Notes: a model not told the origin generated them from the sequence alone. Positions 7,060 through 14,660 are shown, counted from the stretch's first letter. The stretch is 20,566 bases of DNA from Chloroflexota bacterium (GCA_003353825.1 PIVW01000041.1:1-20566); one strand, 5' to 3'. Numbers and translations: made by a program.

Positions 7060-8346
7060 TTGCACATCTTCATTCTGACACTTGGTTCGCGCGGGGACGT
7101 GCAACCCTACGTGGCCCTGGGTAAAGGCTTGATGCAGGCCGGACACCAGGTCACCCTCTGTACCAGTTCTAGCTTCGAGGGCTTTATCACAGAGCACGGC
7201 CTGCAGTATGGCTATATGAACAATGAGATCCTCAAACTGATCGACAGCGACGCAGGGCGTGATGCGGTAGAGGATTCAGGCAATCTCTTTGGTTGGCTCA
7301 AAACCATGGCGACGTTGGCCAAACAGGTCAAACCATTGCAGGCGCAGATGATCGCCGATGCCTGGGGGTCAGTTGATAAAGCCCAGCCCGACCTGATCGT
7401 ATATCACCCAAAGGCCATGGCCGGGCCGCACATCGCCGAAAAAATGGGCATCCCCCGCATCATGAGTGTGCCCTTACCCATTTTTACGCCCACTGCTGAA
7501 TTTCCCTCGATGGTATTCCCAAATCTTAAGCTGGGAGGTTGGTACAATCGCCTGACATACACCCTCAGTGTAAGACTGGCGTGGATGCAGTATCGGGGTT
7601 TGATTAATCCCTGGCGAGAGAAAACGCTAGGACTACCGCCTGCGCCCCGTGGTTTCGACGAGATGAAGCTGGCCAACGGCGACCCCACACCCACCCTCTA
7701 TCCATTCAGCGAAGAAGTCGTACCCCGCCCTGCCGACTGGCCCGACTCGACCGTCGCCACCGGCTACTGGTTTCTCGACCGGCCGACCGACTGGCAACCC
7801 TCCGATGAGGTAAAGGCCTTCCTGGATGATGGCCCGCCACCGGTCTACATCGGCTTCGGTAGCATGGCGGGGCGAGATGCGGCGAGAAAAGCACAAGCCG
7901 CCATCGGCGCCTTGCAGAAATCCGGGCAACGAGGGATCATCGCCACCGGTTGGGGCGGGTTGAGCGTGGATGATCTGCCGCCGACTATCTTCAAAATCGA
8001 AGCCGTGCCGCACGACTGGCTGTTCGAGCGTGTTGCGGCCGTCGTCCATCACGGAGGGGCGGGCACCACAGCCGCTGGGCTGCGCGCGGGCAAACCCACC
8101 ATCATCTGCCCTTTCTTCGGCGACCAGCCTTTCTGGGGGCGGCGCCTGGCCGCCTTGAGCGTTGGAGCCGAGCCAATTCCACAGAAAAAGCTGAACGCCG
8201 ACAATCTGGCTGCTGCCATCACTCAGGTCACATCCGATGCGCAGATGCAGCAGCGGGCCGCAGCGCTGGGCGAGCAGATTCGGGCTGAGGATGGGGTTGC
8301 GCGGGCGATGGAGTTTATCGATTCCGTCACTAGCACCTCAAACTAA
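7060..8346 (+). CDS. GT1-type (UGT-like) glycosyltransferase
   Basis: A 428-residue GT-B glycosyltransferase of the family that includes sterol/lipid 3-beta-glucosyltransferases and macrolide glycosyltransferases. It transfers a sugar from a nucleotide donor to a lipid or small molecule. The N-terminal domain opens with the typical G-S-R-G-D-V-Q-P (residues 9-16). The C-terminal donor domain has V-Y-I-G-F-G-S-M and the signature H-H-G-G-A-G-T-T starting at His330, then P-F-F-G-D-Q-P-F-W. These are the usual UGT motifs. The start is TTG at 7060; no strong ribosome site precedes it, but the kinase stop is only six bases away, which suits coupled translation. Its stop TAA shares its last A with the next ATG (TAATG at 8344-8348). 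No membrane segment is evident, so a peripheral-membrane enzyme acting on a lipid is plausible. Confidence 0.92.
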   Translation: MHIFILTLGSRGDVQPYVALGKGLMQAGHQVTLCTSSSFEGFITEHGLQYGYMNNEILKLIDSDAGRDAVEDSGNLFGWLKTMATLAKQVKPLQAQMIADAWGSVDKAQPDLIVYHPKAMAGPHIAEKMGIPRIMSVPLPIFTPTAEFPSMVFPNLKLGGWYNRLTYTLSVRLAWMQYRGLINPWREKTLGLPPAPRGFDEMKLANGDPTPTLYPFSEEVVPRPADWPDSTVATGYWFLDRPTDWQPSDEVKAFLDDGPPPVYIGFGSMAGRDAARKAQAAIGALQKSGQRGIIATGWGGLSVDDLPPTIFKIEAVPHDWLFERVAAVVHHGGAGTTAAGLRAGKPTIICPFFGDQPFWGRRLAALSVGAEPIPQKKLNADNLAAAITQVTSDAQMQQRAAALGEQIRAEDGVARAMEFIDSVTSTSN

Positions 8347-9767
8347 TGTCCATTTACGCAACCATCATCAGCCTCATCGCAGGCATCTGCCTGGGCTATG
8401 CGCTGCTCTATCTCTTCGTCGGCCTGCGCCGCGGACAAGATAAGCGACTGAACCTGCTGTTTGCGCTGTTTGCATTGGGCTATGCAGGCACGCTGCTGAT
8501 GGGCATTGTCTATCGCAGCCAGGCAACCGTGGAGGCGTTTCTGGCGATTAGCCGTTGGGATGGCATCTTCATCTGGCTGGCATTTGTGGCGCTGAATTGG
8601 TATGTTGCAGAATACGCCGCGGTCAGGGCGAAGTGGTATTTGTGGGGAATCACTTTCCTGTTCACTGTCAGTATTGTCGCAGCCATACTCACGCCCACGC
8701 TCACATTTTCAGAAATGCCGATGATGGTGGATATTCCTCTACCATGGGATGAAACTGTGTCAACGCTCTCGGGCAAGGAAAATATTTGGGGAGCGCTATT
8801 GCTTCTCGCGCAGCTGATCACGCTGGGATTTATTGTTTTCGTGGGTGTGAGACAACTGTGGAGGGGCGAACGACAGGCTGCGTTGGTGTTGTTGGGTGGC
8901 ATGGCCTGGTTCATCATCGCATTGTTGTATGAGATATTGGCCGAGGTCGGACTCTGGGAGATAATTCCGTTGGCCGAAACCGGGTTCCTCGGCATCGCCG
9001 TCGCCCTGAGTCTGCAAATGGCGAATTCCGTGATCAAGACGGAAGAAGCGCTGGCCCGCCATCAGGACGAACTGGAGACGTTGGTCGGAGAGCGCACGAA
9101 GGATTTGCAACAGGCCAATGCCCTTTTACTTGAGCAAGAACGCTCGGCTGCTGCTGTGGAAGAACGCAGCCGTCTGGCCCGTGACCTGCATGATTCGGTG
9201 ACACAGACGCTGTATTCAGTCAGTCTGGTGGCCGCCGCTCTGCCTCGCGTCCTGGAACGAAGCCCGGAGGAGGCGAAACGCAGCATCCTGCATCTGCGTA
9301 ATATGACGCTGGGCGCGTTGGCCGAAATGCGTACTCTCTTGTTTGAGCTTCGCCCGGATGCGCTAAAAGCAGCCAAGCTGGGCACTCTTTTGCAACATGC
9401 AGCCGATGTATTCACCGGCCGCACACACGTCCCCGTAGAAATGACAATTGTTGGCACGCCAGACCTTCCTCATGACACCAAACTTGCTTTCTATCGCATC
9501 ACCCAGGAAGCGTTCAATAATATCGCCAAATATGCTGAAGCCACCCAAGTCTCTGTCGCTTTGCAGGATGCTAGCGATGTCCTGACGCTTCGCATCGCGG
9601 ACAATGGTCGCGGGTTTGAGCCTCAGGTTGAACCAGCAACCGGGTTGGGCCTTAAAATCATGGATGAGCGAGCGGAACAGATCGGGGCAAGGCTAGACAT
9701 CGATTCGGCACCTGGTAGGGGGACGATGCTGGCGGTGCAATGGCCGGAGGGCAGGTCTGATGCCTGA
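8346..9767 (+). CDS. Seven-helix membrane sensor histidine kinase (HisKA_3 type)
   Basis: A 473-residue sensor of the LiaS/NarL class. Seven hydrophobic segments occupy about 6-27, 36-55, 72-92, 98-117, 147-168, 178-198 and 205-227. They form a membrane-embedded sensor with no large external domain; the longest loop is near 120-146. A coiled-coil linker (231-270) leads to the dimerisation box R-L-A-R-D-L-H-D-S-V-T-Q, with phospho-acceptor His282. The ATPase domain shows the N box (Q-E-A-F-N-N-I-A-K-Y-A), G1 (D-N-G-R-G-F) and G2 (G-L-G-L-K-I-M-D-E-R-A). All catalytic motifs are intact. It starts at the last base of the glycosyltransferase stop and overlaps its response regulator by eight bases, so all four genes are probably one transcript. 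The signal is unknown; few or no extracytoplasmic residues suggest sensing within the membrane. Confidence 0.94.
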   Translation: MSIYATIISLIAGICLGYALLYLFVGLRRGQDKRLNLLFALFALGYAGTLLMGIVYRSQATVEAFLAISRWDGIFIWLAFVALNWYVAEYAAVRAKWYLWGITFLFTVSIVAAILTPTLTFSEMPMMVDIPLPWDETVSTLSGKENIWGALLLLAQLITLGFIVFVGVRQLWRGERQAALVLLGGMAWFIIALLYEILAEVGLWEIIPLAETGFLGIAVALSLQMANSVIKTEEALARHQDELETLVGERTKDLQQANALLLEQERSAAAVEERSRLARDLHDSVTQTLYSVSLVAAALPRVLERSPEEAKRSILHLRNMTLGALAEMRTLLFELRPDALKAAKLGTLLQHAADVFTGRTHVPVEMTIVGTPDLPHDTKLAFYRITQEAFNNIAKYAEATQVSVALQDASDVLTLRIADNGRGFEPQVEPATGLGLKIMDERAEQIGARLDIDSAPGRGTMLAVQWPEGRSDA

Positions 9768-10398
9768 GATGGAACGTATTCGGATTTTGATTGTGGACGA
9801 CCACCGGCTGGTGCGGGATGGGCTGAATCTGCTACTCTCTACCTTTGACGAATTCGAGGTTGTGGGGATGGCAGAGAATGGTGAGAGGTCCATAGCCCAA
9901 TGTCGCCAGCTTCAGCCGGATGTGGTGCTGATGGACATCGTCATGCCCAAGCTGGATGGGCCGGATGCTGCAGCGCGTATCCTGGCCGAACACCCCAACA
10001 CCAAGATCATCGCCCTGACCAGTTTCATGGAAGATGAATTGGTGCAGCGCGCCATCAACGCTGGCGCAATCGGCTATATGCTGAAGAATGCCAGCCCGGA
10101 GCAATTGGCTGCGGCCATTCGCGACGCCCAGCACGGCCGCCCGACGATTGACGCTGAAGCAGCCCGAGCCCTGATTCAGACTTCAGGTCAGTTTAAGCTG
10201 GGAGATGATTTGACCGGGAGAGAGCGCGAGGTGCTGACATTGCTGGTTGAAGGGAAGACCAACAAAGAAATTGCTGGGGCCCTGAGCCTCAGTCCCACCA
10301 CCGTACGGGACTATGTGAGCAGTATTTTGGGCAAGCTAGGGGTGAGCAATCGCACGGAAGCGGCGACACTGGCTGTCCAGAAGAACATCCTTTCCTGA
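9760..10398 (+). CDS. NarL/FixJ-type response regulator
   Basis: A 212-residue transcription regulator, cognate partner of the preceding kinase by overlap and class. The receiver domain (residues 7-125) has the acidic pair Asp13-Asp14, phospho-acceptor Asp59 in V-L-M-D-I-V-M-P, the switch Thr in A-L-T-S, and the conserved Lys in M-L-K-N-A. The LuxR-type helix-turn-helix (about 150-207) reads L-T-G-R-E-R-E-V-L, then E-G-K-T-N-K-E-I-A and T-V-R-D-Y-V-S-S-I-L. Everything needed for phosphorylation-driven dimerisation and DNA binding is present. The start ATG 9760 has GGAGG about ten bases upstream; the ATG at 9769 would also be possible. A palindrome 26 bases past its stop (10424-10436) could be a binding site, but that is speculative. 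Confidence 0.95.
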   Translation: MPEMERIRILIVDDHRLVRDGLNLLLSTFDEFEVVGMAENGERSIAQCRQLQPDVVLMDIVMPKLDGPDAAARILAEHPNTKIIALTSFMEDELVQRAINAGAIGYMLKNASPEQLAAAIRDAQHGRPTIDAEAARALIQTSGQFKLGDDLTGREREVLTLLVEGKTNKEIAGALSLSPTTVRDYVSSILGKLGVSNRTEAATLAVQKNILS

Positions 10399-10405
10399 TC
10401 ACGCG

Positions 10406-10470
10406 AGGACTGGCGGTACTGAGGTTACATTGTAACGGGTGTTAGAATCCCAGAGAGAACCGCCAGTCCT
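10406..10470. repeat. 12-bp inverted repeat enclosing a perfect palindrome
   Basis: AGGACTGGCGGT (10406-10417) is the exact reverse complement of 10459-10470. The 41-base interval contains GTTACA-T-TGTAAC (10424-10436). No T tract follows, so it is not a standard terminator. It could be a cruciform or RNA hairpin at the end of the two-component transcript, a regulator site, or the two ends of a very small element. Two lesser hairpins, CTGTCG/CGACAG near 10500-10520 and CCCGG/CCGGG near 10540-10560, lie between it and the next gene. The spacer 10399-10573 holds nothing else I recognise. Confidence 0.7.
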
Positions 10471-10573
10471 GCAAGTAGACGCAAACAGAATGAAGAAGCC
10501 TGTCGACGAAACCCGACAGATGTTGGGGTACATTCTGCCCGGATGACGCTGTTGCCGGGAGCTAATAGAGGCT

Positions 10574-11020
10574 ATGCTGTATGGTGGACTATTGAACAAT
10601 TTCCACAAGGAATTCCAGCAGGTGAAGATCCTATTGGTCAGCAACGGCATTGACTTGAGCGTAGCGCTCCAAATCCTCTTACGAGAGGAACCTGAATGCT
10701 CGGTTGCCGGTACTGTCAGCAAGGTTGACGTCGCGCTGGCGATGATGCAGGCGGATTGCCCCGATCTTGTAGTGCTGGATTGGGATTTCTCCGAGCAGAA
10801 AGCTCACGAGATGCTGATGACGGCGAAAAAATCTGCCTGCCGACCGCATGTTATCGCCATCGGTAAACGCGAAACCGATGAACGGGTCGCAATAGACGCT
10901 GGGGCCGAAGCTTTCGTGGTCAAGGGGGCGTCGCCTGAAAATCTCATTTCTGCTATCCACACTATCTACAATGCCATACAAAACCTTCTCGCACATCCAA
11001 TGGAGAAAAATCAACAATGA
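10574..11020 (+). CDS. Receiver-only protein with a degenerate acidic pocket
   Basis: A stand-alone CheY-like receiver without an output domain. The fold is clear: beta-1 V-K-I-L-L-V, V-V-L-D-W-D-F with a candidate phospho-acceptor Asp69, and A-F-V-V-K-G-A-S with the conserved Lys. The usual Asp/Glu pair after beta-1 is replaced by Ser23-Asn24, and the switch Thr/Ser position reads A-I-G-K-R, so Gly. Metal binding and classical phosphorylation are therefore doubtful, as in known atypical receivers. The longest frame starts at ATG 10574. GTG 10622, with AAGGA ten bases upstream (10607-10611), gives a 132-residue protein that begins right at the domain and is a good alternative. Its stop overlaps the MFS start as ATGA (11017-11020), so the two are translationally coupled. 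It follows the two-component pair by 175 bases. Confidence 0.82.
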   Translation: MLYGGLLNNFHKEFQQVKILLVSNGIDLSVALQILLREEPECSVAGTVSKVDVALAMMQADCPDLVVLDWDFSEQKAHEMLMTAKKSACRPHVIAIGKRETDERVAIDAGAEAFVVKGASPENLISAIHTIYNAIQNLLAHPMEKNQQ

Positions 11021-12270
11021 CAAATTCGGATGCACCCGCTAATGGACGCTCATTCGAAGCGTGGATGATCTCCTTTATCGCAGCCGGCGCAGGATGGGCC
11101 GCTTTTATCTCGTTGCTGATCCCGCCCTTTGTAACCGAATCGACCGGCAATGCGGCTGATGCCGGAATCGTTATGGCTGTTATCAGCCTTGCCGCGGTGT
11201 TGGCCCCGGTATTGGGCGGTTTTGCCGACAAATACCGATCCCATCGCCTAGTGCTTACCCTGGGCGTGCTGGGCATGGCTCTGGGCTTTCTGATGTATTC
11301 GTTTTCAGCCGAAGCGCAAGCCATCTATGTGCTTGATGCTATCGTCCTGGGCGTTTCCGCAGCCGCAATTAACGCTGTGGGTCCTGTTTTTGTGCTGGGA
11401 GCCAACCTCTCTCAGGCGCTTCAAGCCAAGCGGTTGACCGTTTTGAACTTGCTGCAACCCGTGGGGCAGGTCATTGGCGGTGCACTCCTGGCAATCGCAG
11501 TCACTGCCGGCTTGGATTTTAGCAGCCGATTCTTGATAGCCGCCGTTTTCATGTTGATTTGTGGTGTACTCACCTGGTTTACAACAGCCGCACCCGCAAA
11601 ACGCATTGTTTTGCAAGAGGACAAGCCGGATGAACATCACGCCGAACAGAAGAAGTCATATGGCATGAAGCAAGTCTTGTTCTCCACCTTCGGCATGACC
11701 CTGCTGATCTTGACTCTGAGTTCAGTTGGCAATAACGGCATCAATGCCCAGATCGCCAACATCCTGCCCAATGTGTACGGCATGGACCAACAGACCACAT
11801 CAGCCCTTATCTCTTTGGCCGGCTTGCTAAATATCTTCCTCTTCATCGTTGCTGGGCGCTGGTTGGCCCGGTCGGGAGGCATGGCGGTATTGACCGGCGG
11901 CACTGTGATCCGATTGGTCGGCGCTTTGGGCATGGCGCTCGTCGGCATGATGGCATCCAAGCCACTGCTGCTTGCCGCGGCATTCATGCTCATCCTGTAC
12001 CAGAGCAACTCCTTCTCACGCATCTCACAGGGCGTCGTGGGTATGCGCTTCGCCACTGTACCAGCTGGTGCAACCAGTGGCTGGGTCATTGCGTCGTCAG
12101 CCGCGGGTTCATTTGTGGGGGCGCTGCTCGGCGGCTATCTGGCCAATGCAATCGGATTCAACGCCATTAACTGGATGTCTGCCATCGCCATCGCCATCGC
12201 ACTCGTACTGATGTTTGTCAGCCTCTGGCCGGCCGAACGGCGCAAGCGAGCAGAGGAAGCAACGGCGTGA
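11017..12270 (+). CDS. MFS transporter
   Basis: A 417-residue major facilitator superfamily permease with twelve hydrophobic segments. They fall in two bundles of six, separated by a charged loop at about residues 191-218 that contains Lys/Glu/His-rich sequence. The loop between helices 2 and 3 reads G-G-F-A-D-K-Y-R-S-H-R, a good fit to MFS motif A. Helix 5 contains P-V-G-Q-V-I-G-G, similar to the motif C region of drug/H+ antiporters, so an exporter is somewhat favoured; the substrate cannot be read from sequence. The start ATG lies inside the end of the degenerate receiver gene (four-base overlap), implying co-expression and perhaps physical or regulatory linkage. A repeat-rich spacer separates it from marC. 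Confidence 0.9.
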   Translation: MTNSDAPANGRSFEAWMISFIAAGAGWAAFISLLIPPFVTESTGNAADAGIVMAVISLAAVLAPVLGGFADKYRSHRLVLTLGVLGMALGFLMYSFSAEAQAIYVLDAIVLGVSAAAINAVGPVFVLGANLSQALQAKRLTVLNLLQPVGQVIGGALLAIAVTAGLDFSSRFLIAAVFMLICGVLTWFTTAAPAKRIVLQEDKPDEHHAEQKKSYGMKQVLFSTFGMTLLILTLSSVGNNGINAQIANILPNVYGMDQQTTSALISLAGLLNIFLFIVAGRWLARSGGMAVLTGGTVIRLVGALGMALVGMMASKPLLLAAAFMLILYQSNSFSRISQGVVGMRFATVPAGATSGWVIASSAAGSFVGALLGGYLANAIGFNAINWMSAIAIAIALVLMFVSLWPAERRKRAEEATA

Positions 12271-12281
12271 CACGGCGAAGG

Positions 12282-12362
12282 GGTGACAAGGTGATCGTTT
12301 TGCGAACGTCTGTCACCTTGCCACCTTTTCACCTTGCCACCTTTTCACCTTGCCACCTTTTC
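12282..12362 (+). repeat. Octamer-based tandem repeats with alternative hairpins
   Basis: A 16-base unit, ACCTTGCCACCTTTTC, is repeated three times exactly at 12315-12330, 12331-12346 and 12347-12362. Each unit is two related octamers (CACCTTGC and CACCTTTT). Upstream, GGTGACAAGGTGA (12282-12294) can pair with TCACCTTGCCACC at 12313, 12329 or 12345, 12 of 13 positions each time. With the first partner the 18-base loop can form a further CGTT/AACG stem. It lies between the MFS stop and the marC ribosome site (GGAG, 12370-12373). Confidence 0.85.
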
Positions 12363-12382
12363 ACGACCTGGAGTCAACACTT

Positions 12383-13006
12383 ATGAGCTTTAATCTCCTC
12401 GAAGGATTCATCGCCCTGTTCATCGGCATGGGGCCAATCAAAGTCCTATTGGTCTATATTGCCATGACCAAAGGGTTGGAAGCATCTGTGCGCAAGCAGA
12501 TGGCGAAGCGCATTGCCGTCACTGCCGGTGGCGTGGGCGTGGCGTTGTTTATCCTGGGGGCGGCGTTGCAGGCGATCCTGCATTTCTCCATCGGGGCCTT
12601 GAACATCATCGGCGGCCTGATTTTGCTGTTGCTGGCCTTGAAAATGGTGATGGGGGGCGGTGGAGGTGGGCATGGCAGCGATGGGGAAGTCGACCCAATG
12701 AGCTTGGCCGTTTCGCCGCTGGCCATCCCGCTCACGCTGAATCCGGTGGGGATTGTCACCCTGGTCGTGGCCTCATCCCAGGTTCGGGACATGCCCAGTT
12801 CCATCGCCGTCGTTGTCATGATCGGCATCATCGTAGCTATCGACTATTTCATTCTGCTCGCCTCTGACCGGGTCGCCCCTTATCTGTCTGCGGCCATCGT
12901 ACAACTATTTGAGGTCGTACTGGGCATATTCCTGGGCGCGCTGGCGATCCAATTGATGCTCAACGGCCTGGCCGAGCTTGGCATCATCACAATGTCGAGT
13001 CACTAA
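12383..13006 (+). CDS. MarC-family (UPF0056) integral membrane protein
   Basis: A 207-residue MarC/UPF0056 protein; the transport role of this family is unproven despite the 'multiple antibiotic resistance' name. There are about six membrane segments: near residues 5-27, 42-64, 67-87, 110-132, 137-157 and 170-195. Family-like stretches are F-I-G-M-G-P-I-K-V in helix 1, G-L-I-L-L-L-L-A-L-K-M at the end of helix 3, and S-P-L-A-I-P-L-T-L-N-P-V-G in the second half. The loop after helix 3 is unusually Gly-rich (six Gly in a row, then His). I chose ATG 12383, with GGAG nine bases upstream, because the longer frame begins inside the tandem repeat. It follows the MFS gene in the same direction and may be read through the repeat region. 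Confidence 0.88.
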   Translation: MSFNLLEGFIALFIGMGPIKVLLVYIAMTKGLEASVRKQMAKRIAVTAGGVGVALFILGAALQAILHFSIGALNIIGGLILLLLALKMVMGGGGGGHGSDGEVDPMSLAVSPLAIPLTLNPVGIVTLVVASSQVRDMPSSIAVVVMIGIIVAIDYFILLASDRVAPYLSAAIVQLFEVVLGIFLGALAIQLMLNGLAELGIITMSSH

Positions 13007-13229
13007 GGCTCGTCTGAGATAATCTTTATGGCCTAACGTGATTGATTTGCCCAATTCGAATTAACAAACAAAAAAACGTTCTCGATCCCTGCAAACGCGC
13101 CGCTGGCCTCTCACTTGCCGGCCAAACCGAATTTCTGGTCGTACCCGCCCAGGCAGGAGTTTTTGCACGAAACCTGGATCCTGACCGATCCGAGAAAGTG
13201 AAGTAGAATGACGTCGACAGCCAGTCTGC
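13007..13229. other. Intergenic spacer after marC
   Basis: This 223-base spacer has no clear terminator or promoter. It holds a run of A residues (about 13069-13078) and minor inverted repeats such as GGATC/GATCC near 13180-13195. Two long open frames on the minus strand show no recognisable protein and run into the start of the acetyltransferase gene; I treat them as chance. Confidence 0.4.
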
Positions 13230-13937
13230 TTGCAGATGCAAAATGCCGGAGAAGCCGTCCCGAAAACTGATTTTCGTGATAACCAGGCGATGATAAACCT
13301 GCACAACCCCGTTAACATGCAACCGACTCCTGAATTCAACGATGGCGAAAGCATTGATTATCTGAGCCATCTACCTGTCGAACTGAGCGCCTCTGCTGGA
13401 CGTCTATTCCTGGACGCATTCAAAGACAAATTTGTCCCCGCTTTTGGCCGTGATGACAGGGCACAAAGCGTCCTTGAGAACAGCCTTGACCCCACACACT
13501 GCATTGCCGCTGTCAGCAATGGCAAACTTGTTGGCCTTCTGGCTATCCAGGACAAGCAGGGGAGCTTCCTAAATCTAACATTGAAGATCATGATCCAAAC
13601 ATACGGCATGCTGGGCGGTCTATTCCGCATGTTCGGTTTGGTTGTCCTGCATCATTCAACGGCGTCTGATGAGTTCTATATTGAAGGTATCGCCGTGATA
13701 GATGAGATGAGGGGGAAGGGGGTTGGAACGCAGTTGCTCGATTTGCTGGAGCAACTGGCTTTGGAGAATGGCATTGAAACGATTTCCCTGGCTGTTATCA
13801 ACACAAATCCTCGAGCTGAGAGCCTTTATAAACACCTTGGGTTTGTGAGCACACGAAGAGACAAGCTCTGGCCATTCAACCGGATTTTTGGCTTTCCATT
13901 TGAATCCGCCACGTTTATGGTCAAAAATATGGGTTGA
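13230..13937 (+). CDS. GNAT-family N-acetyltransferase
   Basis: An acyl-CoA dependent N-acetyltransferase of the GNAT fold. The C-terminal half holds the CoA-binding motif A: I-E-G-I-A-V, then R-G-K-G-V-G (residues 161-166) and T-Q-L-L-D-L-L. Next come N-T-N-P-R-A-E-S-L-Y-K-H-L-G-F, the usual motif B, including the Tyr that often acts as general acid. The N-terminal third is less conserved and contains a hydrophobic stretch (about 118-142) between the beta strands. The acceptor substrate is unknown. The start is uncertain: the longest frame opens at TTG 13230, with ATGs at 13236, 13290 and 13317, and none has a convincing ribosome site. Repeat copy B begins six bases after its stop. Confidence 0.85.
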   Translation: MQMQNAGEAVPKTDFRDNQAMINLHNPVNMQPTPEFNDGESIDYLSHLPVELSASAGRLFLDAFKDKFVPAFGRDDRAQSVLENSLDPTHCIAAVSNGKLVGLLAIQDKQGSFLNLTLKIMIQTYGMLGGLFRMFGLVVLHHSTASDEFYIEGIAVIDEMRGKGVGTQLLDLLEQLALENGIETISLAVINTNPRAESLYKHLGFVSTRRDKLWPFNRIFGFPFESATFMVKNMG

Positions 13938-13942
13938 TAAGG

Positions 13943-14100
13943 ACCTGGCGATTGTTCCCAGACTGCGTTGAGATAATCAGGCCCCGCTGGGGCAGGTAGC
14001 AAGTAGCAGGTCGCAGGTGTGAGTGCGGTTGCAGAAGGTTGAACGTGCCACTTGCCACACACATCGACAGCTTTTTGTCGATCATTTTTCGTAAGCGTCC
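13943..14100 (-). repeat. Dispersed intergenic repeat, copy B (inverted relative to copy A)
   Basis: About 158 bases matching 2833-3047 in reverse complement; the best block is 13943-13994 against 2996-3047. It carries the same hairpin as GCCCC-GCT-GGGGC (13981-13993). Next to it is a heptamer run GGCAGGT, AGCAAGT, AGCAGGT, CGCAGGT (13991-14018). Its far end has a perfect stem, ATCGAC/GTCGAT, around AGCTTTTT (about 14063-14082). The remaining bases to 14256 (part of a 319-base gap) show no gene with a ribosome site until the GGGAGG at 14246-14251. Confidence 0.8.
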
Positions 14101-14256
14101 ATTCTTTGATTGATTCTGGCTCGTCCAGGTTAGGATGTAGCTGTATGATGTTCAGGGAGTGAAGCGTTGCGCCGATGCTTTCAATTCTGGCGGTTTTGGG
14201 GCATGATTGTGCAGAGATTCAAAATACCGGCCACCGCTCACCTCTGGGAGGATATC

Positions 14257-14550
14257 ATGTGCTGTTTTTTCACTACGCTTGTACTCTTTGGCCCCCGCTT
14301 AGCCATATTTATCTGGTGGCTGATTCAACCATTACGTTGGACCGCTGCTTTCGGGGATTCATTCATCTGGCCATTACTGGGCTTTATATTCTTGCCCTGG
14401 ACGACCTTGATGTTCGTTCTCGTGGCGCCACTGGGTAACATCAATGGTTTTGACTGGGCCTGGCTGGCCCTGGCTCTGATCGCTGATATCAGTTCCTATG
14501 CAGGTGGCGGTTGGGGAAATCGCGGACGCATTGGCTATAATAATAACTAG
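14257..14550 (+). CDS. Small hypothetical membrane protein (97 residues)
   Basis: A 97-residue protein without a named family that I can assign. It opens with Met-Cys-Cys-Phe-Phe, then a hydrophobic segment (about 5-24) interrupted by G-P-R-L-A, and a Trp-rich stretch with W-W-L-I-Q-P-L-R-W. A second segment lies at about 38-60 and a third at about 65-80. A short polar tail rich in Gly and Asn ends in N-N-N. The start ATG 14257 is supported by GGGAGG five bases upstream (14246-14251); the frame is open back to 14167, but no ribosome site lies there. It seems monocistronic: repeat copy B precedes it and a strong terminator follows 72 bases downstream. Confidence 0.75.
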   Translation: MCCFFTTLVLFGPRLAIFIWWLIQPLRWTAAFGDSFIWPLLGFIFLPWTTLMFVLVAPLGNINGFDWAWLALALIADISSYAGGGWGNRGRIGYNNN

Positions 14551-14621
14551 GTATGAAAATACTTAGTTATGCCTAGGCTCGTTTCCCACTCAAACCGTCC
14601 AACTCTCCAGTAGATAGGCAC

Positions 14622-14660
14622 AATCAGGGGATGGAGCGCGCTCCACCCCCTGATTTTTCT
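14622..14660 (+). terminator. Strong intrinsic terminator
   Basis: A long near-perfect stem: AATCAGGGG pairs with CCCCTGATT, then one A/C mismatch, then TGGAGCG/CGCTCCA with almost no loop. It is followed by TTTTT (14654-14658). It should end the transcript of the 97-residue protein gene. It finishes only 15 bases before the P-type ATPase start codon. Confidence 0.9.

Noticed and set aside
10406..10470. Integron attC-like site
   Set aside because: The arms do not carry the required core site pair (RYYYAAC/GTTRRRY) at the ends and no integrase or cassette array is present.
12315..12362. CRISPR array
   Set aside because: The 16-base units are directly adjacent with no spacers and no cas genes are nearby.
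13061..13370. Minus-strand genes between marC and the acetyltransferase
   Set aside because: Two overlapping frames of about 100 codons exist but have no recognisable domain or ribosome site and run into the GNAT gene.
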